DNA of 64,000 bases from positions 379,510 to 443,509 of the forward strand of contig NZ_FBYA01000003.1 of assembly GCF_001517545.1 (NCBI RefSeq), in the 5' to 3' direction. The notes under the pieces are model-generated. The model had not been told where the DNA came from. It saw only the letters and a program-made list of their open reading frames with translations, and ran no database searches. Both the position numbers and the translations under genes were made by a program. Below, piece after piece: positions 58,173-64,000 of the stretch. Position 1 is the first letter of the stretch, and the number at the start of each line of letters is the position of its first letter. Source of the DNA: Limnohabitans sp. Rim47. GTDB taxonomy: Bacteria > Pseudomonadota > Gammaproteobacteria > Burkholderiales > Burkholderiaceae_C.

Positions 58173-59408
58173 TCATTTGCCCGCTTCGGTTTTGGTGCTG
58201 ACTCTCTGCCCTTCGGTGATGGTGCCAGGGTAGAGCAGCACCGAATCGCCAGCACGCACGCCCCCTTTTTCATCGAGTTCAACCCAGGCCACGTCGGCGT
58301 TGCGTTCTTTGACGGTCACATTTTGGGCATGTGCACGGCCGTTTTGGACCACCAAAACTCGCCAGCCCGTGCCTTCGCGCAACAGTGCGGCACTGGGCAC
58401 CAGCAGGGCGTTGTCTTGCGCGAACAGCGTGATGTGCGCGTCTACCCGAAAGCCCTCACCCAAGCGTTGCGTACTGTCCGGCAAGCGGTCTATGTCGATG
58501 ATGACATTGACCCGTTGTTCTTCGATGCCCAGTGCCGATACTTTGGTGAAGGCCACGGGTTCAATCCGGGTGACCTGGCCAGAAAAGGGCGGTGCGCCAA
58601 CGCCTGCTGAAATGCGCACGGTGGCTCCCCTTGTCATCTGCCGTGCATCCGATGACAGAACATCCACAACAGCCTCCATGTCACGGACATCACCGATCTC
58701 CAGCAAAGCTTGCCCTGCCAAAACCGGCGCACTGCTGCTCAGGTGCAGTTTGACCACCTGACCATCGACCGGGCTTTTGAGCGACAAGGTGTTTGTGGGC
58801 GCCAGGCTCGAAGGGTGTGATTGGGTCAACGCCGCTTGAGACTCGGCCAACGTGAATTCTGCGGCGCGCAATTGGGCCTGCCCCGCGGCCAAGGCCTGCG
58901 CTGCGGCACGTTGGGCCAACAAAGCCTGATCCAGCGCTGCAGTGGCAATGAAGTTCTCGTTGGCGAGTTTTTGGGCCCGTTGTGCTTCCAGTTCAGTTTG
59001 CGCCAAAGTGGTTTGCAGGCGTTGCAGTTGCGCTGCGGCGGCCATGCGTGAGGCATCGTCTCGGCCTACACGCTGTTGCAACACCTGTCGGTTGCGCTCG
59101 TCGATCATGTTGGGCGGCAGTGGTGTCAGTCTGGCCACAGCATCCCCTGCACGGACGCTGTCACCGACTTTGAGCGTGGGCCGGACCAGTTCGGCAGGCA
59201 TGGGGGCTGAAATGACATAACGGTTTTTCACGCGCAACTGGCCGTCTTCGTCAATGGCTTGCTCAAAGCGCCCGATGCGGACCGCGCCGACCTCTGCGAC
59301 CAAGGGGCGCGGCATCAGTGCCCAGAACATCAGGGCGATGACGCCCAATGCAGCCAAGCCCCAAGGCCCCCAGCGTTTCAGAAAACCAGGTGAGTTGTTC
59401 GGGTTCAT
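58173..59408 (-). CDS. Periplasmic adaptor of an ABC export system (MacA/RND-type MFP)
   Basis: A 411-residue HlyD/MacA-type adaptor. It has one N-terminal membrane helix (WGPWGLAALGVIALMFWALM), a first lipoyl half (YVISAPMPAELVRPTLKVGDSVRAGDAVARL), a coiled-coil hairpin of about 90 Ala/Gln-rich residues, the second lipoyl half (LKSPVDGQVVKLHLSSSAPVLAGQALLEIG) and the beta-barrel and membrane-proximal domains (RLGEGFRVDAHITLFAQDNALLVPSAALLREG). Its ATG overlaps the FtsX-type permease stop by four bases. It probably connects that permease to an outer-membrane factor encoded elsewhere. Substrate unknown. Confidence 0.88.
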   Translation of the reverse strand: MNPNNSPGFLKRWGPWGLAALGVIALMFWALMPRPLVAEVGAVRIGRFEQAIDEDGQLRVKNRYVISAPMPAELVRPTLKVGDSVRAGDAVARLTPLPPNMIDERNRQVLQQRVGRDDASRMAAAAQLQRLQTTLAQTELEAQRAQKLANENFIATAALDQALLAQRAAAQALAAGQAQLRAAEFTLAESQAALTQSHPSSLAPTNTLSLKSPVDGQVVKLHLSSSAPVLAGQALLEIGDVRDMEAVVDVLSSDARQMTRGATVRISAGVGAPPFSGQVTRIEPVAFTKVSALGIEEQRVNVIIDIDRLPDSTQRLGEGFRVDAHITLFAQDNALLVPSAALLREGTGWRVLVVQNGRAHAQNVTVKERNADVAWVELDEKGGVRAGDSVLLYPGTITEGQRVSTKTEAGK

Positions 59409-61774
59409 TCGCGTACTTTCAAAACAGCGACCAGATTCAGCTGGTCAATTTTTCGGCGCACCAGCAAGGCGCTGACCAGGCCTGCCGCCAACACAATCAG
59501 CGCTGCCCAGGCATAGGTGGGCGGCGCGATGATGACGGGAAAATCGATGTTGTCGGAAGACATCAAGCGCATCAGGACTGTGGCCAATCCCCAACCCGCT
59601 GCCGCGCCCAGGGGCAGGGCCAGCAAGAGTTCGGCAGCCAGTTGGCCCAGTAACAAGACCGAGACTTCGGCGCGTGTCATGCCCAGCACCCGCAGACTGG
59701 CCAATTCCCAGGCACGTTCTGACAGGCTGATGCGTGCGGCGTTGTAGACAATGCCTACCGCCATGGCGACAGCAAACAGCGTGAGAATGTTGCTGAAAAC
59801 CCCCATGCTCCTTGATGTGGTTTCCTGGAAACTGGCCAGTGATGCGGCCTTGTCGAACACGGCGGTGATGAGCGGGGCTTGTTTGACGGCTTGCCAAAAT
59901 TCACCCATGGCCAAAGGGTCGACTTGCAAGGAGGCCTCGCTCGCGACCGAGCCATCGCGCGACAAAGTGTTCATGGTGGCAAAGTCCATGAAGGCCTGCT
60001 TGCCCATCAGGGTGTGCACGATCTCGACCACCTCGACCGTGGCGCGGGCTTGATGCCACATGCGGAACTCCACCTCGACCCGATCGCCCACCTGCAAGCC
60101 CAGTCGTTTGGCCAACAGCCATGAGACCGCGAGGCCTTGAGACGGGATCCGGACAGGGCCGCGCTGTTCGTCCACCGGCCGCAGCAGCCGCGTGGTGCCC
60201 ACCAGCCCCAGCAGATTTCCGTCTTCGGCCATGCCACGCCAGTGCAGACGCACCGCTTCGCTTCGGTAGGGCTCAGCGTGGATTACACCCGGCAGACGTT
60301 TCAGGTCTTGTACCACCGAGGGGTCTACGGGGCGTTGAAAGTTCACCACCGCATTGCCGCGCTGGGTTTGGCGAAACTGGATGTCCACGATGTGTGCGAT
60401 GGCATCCAGCCAGAAGGCCCCCGAAATTTGCAAGGCGATTGCCAAGGCAATCCCCGTGACGGTGAACACCGAACGCCACGGGCGTCGCTCAAAGTTGCGC
60501 AGCACCATGAGGGTGCCTGCACCGACGTGTCTGCTGAGGCCCATTCTTTCGATCAGTGTTTGCTGGTAAGTTGGGGGCGATGGGGGCTGCATGGCCACGG
60601 CGGGTTTGAGGCGTACCACGGTGCGAATGGCCCCCCAGGTGCCCAGGATGGCGGTGGTCAGGGCAACGCCTGCGGCTGCCATAACCAGCCAGGGCGTGGT
60701 GCCATACGCCAACCGGTTGAAGCGAAAAATGGCGTCGTACATGTCCAGAACGAGCAGTCCGATCCACCGACTGAGCAGCAAGCCAGCGATCAGTCCGAGG
60801 CCGGTGATGGCCATGGCCAGGCCCAGGTAATGCCGGACGATCGCGCTGTCGTCATAACCCAAGGCCTTGAGTGCCGCGATCTGGCTGCGTTGCGTCGCCA
60901 CCTGGCGGCTCACCACCCCATTCAGGATGAACATGGAGACGGCCAAAAAAATCGAGGGCAGCACCGTGCCCATGACTTTCAGTTGCGAGAGTTCGTCGCT
61001 GACGATGCGTGCCGAGATTTGTTTGTCGCGCCCCACCGCACCCCGAGTGCCATAGGCGTCCAGCAGGCGGTCTGTCTGCGCAATCACCGCTGGCTGCCAA
61101 GCGGGATCAAGCAGGCGCAATGAAGCCTGGTTGAATGCGCCTTGCATGTCAAACACTTGGGTCGTGCGTTCTTGGTCAACCCACCAGATGCCAAATGTCC
61201 GGTCGTCTGGCGCACCCCCGCGCGACGCAAACACATATTCGGGTGACACGGCGGTGCCCACCAAGTGGATGTTTTGCAGCCGACCGTTCAGGATGGCCTG
61301 CACGCGGTCGCCAGGTTTCAGGTGCCTGGCGACAGCGAAGCGGTCGCTCACCACGGCTTCCATCTCGCGCCCTTGTTCTGGCCAGCGACCACTGCGCAGG
61401 CTCAGGGCGTTCAGGCCTTGCCGTTGTGCGTGCACCCGTGCCAGGTCGAGCCCTATGAAGCGCCCTGTGACGGGTGCTTGTGCATCGGGCAGGGCAATTT
61501 GTGCGTCCATCACCACACTGAGCTGGACTTCGGCGACGCCTTCGATGGCTGCAAGGTGATCACGCAAGACCACCGGTGCCCGTTTGAGGTGAATGAACAC
61601 ATCGGCCAGGCGGTTGTCACGGTAAAAGCTGTCGCGAGAGCCTTTGAGCAATTCGTGCACTGAGAACATGCCCACAAAACCGGCCACGCCAATGGCCACC
61701 ACGACGGCGATGGTGAGCACTTGCGCCCACAGTCGGTGCAAGTCGCGCCACAGTTTGGTGTGCAGAGCGGTCAT
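59405..61774 (-). CDS. FtsX-family ABC transporter permease
   Basis: A 789-residue permease with a duplicated MacB/FtsX core: a first TM helix (VLTIAVVVAIGVAGFVGMF), a large periplasmic domain, a four-TM-type set around residues 270-390, then a second similar half ending in ILTLFAVAMAVGIVYNAARISLSERAWELASLRVLGMTRAEVSVLLLG and final helices. The RxWELAxLRVLGMT block is the FtsX signature in both halves (first: RSQIAALKALGYDDSAI). Eight to ten helices in total match the large DevC/LolE-type permeases. It overlaps the adaptor gene and follows the ATPase gene by 7 bases. Possible cargo includes lipids, lipoproteins or toxic amphiphiles. Confidence 0.9.
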   Translation of the reverse strand: MTALHTKLWRDLHRLWAQVLTIAVVVAIGVAGFVGMFSVHELLKGSRDSFYRDNRLADVFIHLKRAPVVLRDHLAAIEGVAEVQLSVVMDAQIALPDAQAPVTGRFIGLDLARVHAQRQGLNALSLRSGRWPEQGREMEAVVSDRFAVARHLKPGDRVQAILNGRLQNIHLVGTAVSPEYVFASRGGAPDDRTFGIWWVDQERTTQVFDMQGAFNQASLRLLDPAWQPAVIAQTDRLLDAYGTRGAVGRDKQISARIVSDELSQLKVMGTVLPSIFLAVSMFILNGVVSRQVATQRSQIAALKALGYDDSAIVRHYLGLAMAITGLGLIAGLLLSRWIGLLVLDMYDAIFRFNRLAYGTTPWLVMAAAGVALTTAILGTWGAIRTVVRLKPAVAMQPPSPPTYQQTLIERMGLSRHVGAGTLMVLRNFERRPWRSVFTVTGIALAIALQISGAFWLDAIAHIVDIQFRQTQRGNAVVNFQRPVDPSVVQDLKRLPGVIHAEPYRSEAVRLHWRGMAEDGNLLGLVGTTRLLRPVDEQRGPVRIPSQGLAVSWLLAKRLGLQVGDRVEVEFRMWHQARATVEVVEIVHTLMGKQAFMDFATMNTLSRDGSVASEASLQVDPLAMGEFWQAVKQAPLITAVFDKAASLASFQETTSRSMGVFSNILTLFAVAMAVGIVYNAARISLSERAWELASLRVLGMTRAEVSVLLLGQLAAELLLALPLGAAAGWGLATVLMRLMSSDNIDFPVIIAPPTYAWAALIVLAAGLVSALLVRRKIDQLNLVAVLKVRE

Positions 61775-61781
61775 GGCCAGA

Positions 61782-62519
61782 TCACCATCGCAGCGTGGCT
61801 GCGGCCACTTTGTGGGGGTTCACCTGGATGTCCACAATGCGGCCATCGGCCATGCGCATCACGCGGTCGGCCATGTCGGCAATGGGCGCGTTGTGGGTGA
61901 TGACCACGGTGGTCGTACCCAGTTCACGGTTGACTTTTTCGATGGCCTGCAACACCACGATGCCGGTGGCACAGTCGAGCGCACCCGTGGGTTCGTCGCA
62001 AAGCAGCACCTGAGGCCTTTTGGCGATGGCGCGGGCAATGGCCACGCGTTGCTGTTCACCACCGGAGAGCTGAGACACAAAGTGGTTCACGCGGTCCGTC
62101 AAGCCCACCAAAGCCAAAGCGTCTTCAGGGCGCATGGGGTCTTGTGCAATGTCGGTGACCAGCGCCACGTTCTCCAGCGCTGTAAGGCTGGGTATCAGGT
62201 TGTAGAACTGGAACACAAAGCCCACATGCTCGCGTCGGTAACGGGTCAGTTCGGCATCGCTGGCACCGGTCAGGTCATGTGTCTCGCCCTGATGGACCCA
62301 TTGGGCGGTTCCGGCTGTGGCGCTGTCCAAGCCACCCAGAATGTTGAGCAAGGTCGATTTGCCGCTGCCAGAAGCCCCCAGCAAGACCACAAACTCGCCA
62401 GGCGTGATGCGCAGATCCACCCCGCGCAAAGCCTGGACCGCAGCAGCGCCTTCGCCATAGACCTTGGTGAGGTTTTGGGCCATGAAAACGCATTCGGTTG
62501 ACGTGGGCAATTGAGACAT
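61782..62519 (-). CDS. ABC transporter ATPase (LolD/MacB-type)
   Basis: A 245-residue ATPase. Walker A is GASGSGKST (about residue 48-56), the signature LSGGEQQRVAIARAIA, Walker B LLCDEPTGALDC and switch His in VVITHNAPIADMADRVMRMADGRI. VGFVFQFYNLIPSLTALENVAL is the Q-loop typical of the LolD/MacB group. ATG 62519 gives MSQLPTSTECVFMAQNLTKVYG; the longer frame to 62654 would need a TTG start and no ribosome site is seen. It energises the permease at 59405. The tripartite operon runs ATPase, permease, adaptor. Confidence 0.92.
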   Translation of the reverse strand: MSQLPTSTECVFMAQNLTKVYGEGAAAVQALRGVDLRITPGEFVVLLGASGSGKSTLLNILGGLDSATAGTAQWVHQGETHDLTGASDAELTRYRREHVGFVFQFYNLIPSLTALENVALVTDIAQDPMRPEDALALVGLTDRVNHFVSQLSGGEQQRVAIARAIAKRPQVLLCDEPTGALDCATGIVVLQAIEKVNRELGTTTVVITHNAPIADMADRVMRMADGRIVDIQVNPHKVAAATLRW

Positions 62520-62785
62520 TTCAGGGGAGTGGACGTTGCTTGCGTAACGGGCATAAAGCAGCTCGGGAATGCACAAGGGCAGGCGGCGCAGCACCGTTTG
62601 CCAAGTCTTTGGATTGGCGCATGCACCCGTTTGCAAGGGCTTGATGCCGATCAACCCAAGGCCAGACCTGACCGAGAGGTGATGGTGGCGATACCCAAAG
62701 CGCTATGCCGACAGATCAATTGACCCCAGAGTGGTCATCCCAAAAAATCAACACACTATTCACCCGCAAAAAAAAGGATCAGGTC

Positions 62786-63220
62786 ATGCCTCAAAAACAT
62801 TGGATCTTGGTGGCCAACGCTTCGCATGCAAGGGTTTTTGAGCGCACATCGTTCACCGCGCCTTTGGTGGAGCTGACCGACTGGCTTCACCCAGAAAGTC
62901 GCATGCCCGCCAGAGACACCGAGCGCACGCCATTGGGGCATTCGGAGGCGGGGCGAGCGGGTCTGGCGCCCCGGTCAGACCTCAAGCATTTGCACCGCAG
63001 CGAGTTTGCAACAACGCTGGCCAAGTATTTTCATAAAGCGGTTCTGAACCACCGCGTCAATGCCTTGGCCTTGTTCGTCTCCAGCCCATTGATGGGGGAG
63101 TTGTTGTCGCACCTGGACGCTTCAGTGCAACACACCCTTGTGGCCAAACACGTGCTGGATTTGACGTCCTTGAACGTGACCGAGCTGGACAAACGCCTAC
63201 GCAGTGAATTTCGTTTGTAG
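62786..63220 (+). CDS. Host attachment family protein (baeRF-type)
   Basis: A 144-residue protein of the host attachment family (baeRF, archaeal release-factor-1-like fold). WILVANASHARVFER at the start, an ELTDWLHPESRMPARDTERTPLGHSE middle and FVSSPLMGELLSHLDASVQHTLVAKHVLDLTSL near the end match the family. AAGGATC lies before ATG 62786; the frame back to 62705 adds 27 polar residues without a better site. The name comes from Agrobacterium plant-attachment loci; the biochemical role is uncertain and a ribosome or stress link has been suggested for the fold. It converges on metK. Confidence 0.88.
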   Translation: MPQKHWILVANASHARVFERTSFTAPLVELTDWLHPESRMPARDTERTPLGHSEAGRAGLAPRSDLKHLHRSEFATTLAKYFHKAVLNHRVNALALFVSSPLMGELLSHLDASVQHTLVAKHVLDLTSLNVTELDKRLRSEFRL

Positions 63221-63273
63221 CAACGCCAACACCTCTTTAATGCGGGCCGTTTCGGCGATGCCCAACTTGAACG

Positions 63274-63304
63274 AAAAAAAGCCGCTCAACGGCTGCTGAG
63301 CGGC
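63274..63304 (-). terminator. Rho-independent terminator of metK
   Basis: On the minus strand GCCGCTCA pairs with TGAGCGGC (63297-63304 with 63281-63288), and then seven T follow (the A run 63274-63280 on the plus strand). This is 48 bases beyond the metK stop and a textbook intrinsic terminator. Confidence 0.93.
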
Positions 63305-63351
63305 TCTTGCTGGCCCCTGATCTCGTTTGGGGCTTGGCGTTTGCTTGGGGC

Positions 63352-64000
63352 TTACAGACCCGCAGCCGCTTTCAGTGCAGCAGCGCGGTCGGTGCGCTCC
63401 CAAGTGAAGTCGGGCTCATCGCGGCCAAAGTGGCCGTATGCGGCGGTTTTGCTGTAGATCGGGCGCAGCAGGTCCAGCATCTGGATGATGCCTTTGGGGC
63501 GCAGGTCAAAGTGCTCAGCCACCAGTGCCGACAACTTGTCGTCCGAAATCACGCCTGTACCGGCCGTGTTCACGGTGATGTTCATCGGGCGTGCCACGCC
63601 AATCGCGTAAGCCACTTGCACTTGGCACTGGGTGGCCAGACCGGCAGCCACGATGTTTTTGGCCACGTAGCGTGCAGCGTATGCAGCCGAACGATCGACC
63701 TTGGAAGGGTCTTTGCCGCTGAACGCCCCGCCACCGTGCGGGCATGCGCCGCCGTAGGTGTCGACAATGATTTTGCGACCGGTCAAGCCGCAATCGCCCT
63801 GCGGGCCGCCGATGACGAAACGGCCTGTCGGGTTGATCAGGTATTTCGTGTCTTGCAGCCACTCTTTGGGCAGCACGGGCTTGATGATCTCTTCGATGAT
63901 GGCTTCGGTGAAGCTGGCCTTCATCTTGGTGGAGGTCTCTGACTGGTCGGGGCTGTGTTGGGTGGACAGCACCACGGTGTCAATGCTGTGCGGCTTGCCA
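63352..64000 (-). CDS. metK: S-adenosylmethionine synthetase, C-terminal part (5' end outside window)
   Basis: At least 215 residues of the C-terminal half, open to the window end. Diagnostic blocks are KYLINPTGRFVIGGPQGDCGLTGRKIIVDTYGG, GGGAFSGKDPSKVDRSAAYAARYVAKNIVAAGLA, the QVAYAIGVARP region and FDLRPKGIIQMLDLLRPIY. GGGAFSGKD contains the second signature with metal/phosphate ligands. The enzyme makes S-adenosylmethionine from methionine and ATP. It ends at TAA 63352-63354, followed by a strong terminator. Its promoter and any riboswitch would lie outside the window. Confidence 0.97.
   Translation of the reverse strand, partial: GKPHSIDTVVLSTQHSPDQSETSTKMKASFTEAIIEEIIKPVLPKEWLQDTKYLINPTGRFVIGGPQGDCGLTGRKIIVDTYGGACPHGGGAFSGKDPSKVDRSAAYAARYVAKNIVAAGLATQCQVQVAYAIGVARPMNITVNTAGTGVISDDKLSALVAEHFDLRPKGIIQMLDLLRPIYSKTAAYGHFGRDEPDFTWERTDRAAALKAAAGL

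Overview
The window looks like a chromosomal segment of a betaproteobacterium of the order Burkholderiales, most likely Comamonadaceae. This rests on moderately high GC, glutathione-dependent gentisate catabolism, several Liv-type transporter genes, IclR regulators and the style of the Tad and LapB-type type I secretion loci. No rRNA, tRNA, insertion sequence, phage or CRISPR array was recognised. The window opens inside a gene (end of a VOC/HPPD-like protein) and closes inside metK.

Layout. (1) 1-1072: a VOC-domain protein tail and a QuiC-like 3-dehydroshikimate dehydratase. (2) 1107-11386: a Tad/Flp pilus locus. tadG and tadE lie on the minus strand; two flp pilins, cpaA, cpaB, cpaC, a lipoprotein, cpaE, cpaF, tadB and tadC lie on the plus strand and end in a strong intrinsic terminator. 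(3) 11461-20031, all minus: a type I secretion operon (TolC, LapB-like ABC exporter, HlyD-like adaptor), then a class II amidotransferase-like protein whose catalytic Cys is Ser, a Gln-rich secreted coiled-coil protein and an RTX protein. (4) 20032-26054: a long gene-poor gap with decayed coding sequence and competing hairpins, a small EIDALL-motif ORF, a Crp/Fnr-PAS regulator and a giant DUF748/AsmA-like protein.

(5) 26120-41266: a hydroaromatic/aromatic catabolic island. It holds a TIM-barrel protein, a flavoprotein fused to NIPSNAP domains, IclR regulators, two shikimate dehydrogenase paralogs, a second flavoprotein, a complete branched-chain-type ABC transporter, an amidohydrolase and an aldo/keto reductase. 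(6) 41296-45161, minus: 3-hydroxybenzoate 6-hydroxylase, gentisate dioxygenase, fumarylpyruvate hydrolase and maleylpyruvate isomerase, a full 3-hydroxybenzoate-to-central-metabolism route. (7) 45371-49455, plus: PaaZ, a methyltransferase, a YkgJ-type protein and a dienelactone-hydrolase-like protein.

(8) 49461-57212, minus: Crp/Fnr regulator, HlyD-like protein, BcsA-like glycosyltransferase with an intact PilZ motif, a solute-binding protein without a transporter, and a membrane GGDEF-EAL protein. I read this as a c-di-GMP-controlled exopolysaccharide system with its own periplasmic sensor, and it is the best candidate for an undescribed system here. (9) 57545-64000: CBS-domain protein, an adaptor/FtsX-permease/ATPase ABC set, a host-attachment-family protein and metK.

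Together the window joins surface attachment functions (Tad pilus, RTX export, exopolysaccharide, c-di-GMP signalling) with uptake and degradation of plant-type hydroaromatic and aromatic acids, which fits a particle- or plant-detritus-associated freshwater or soil bacterium.
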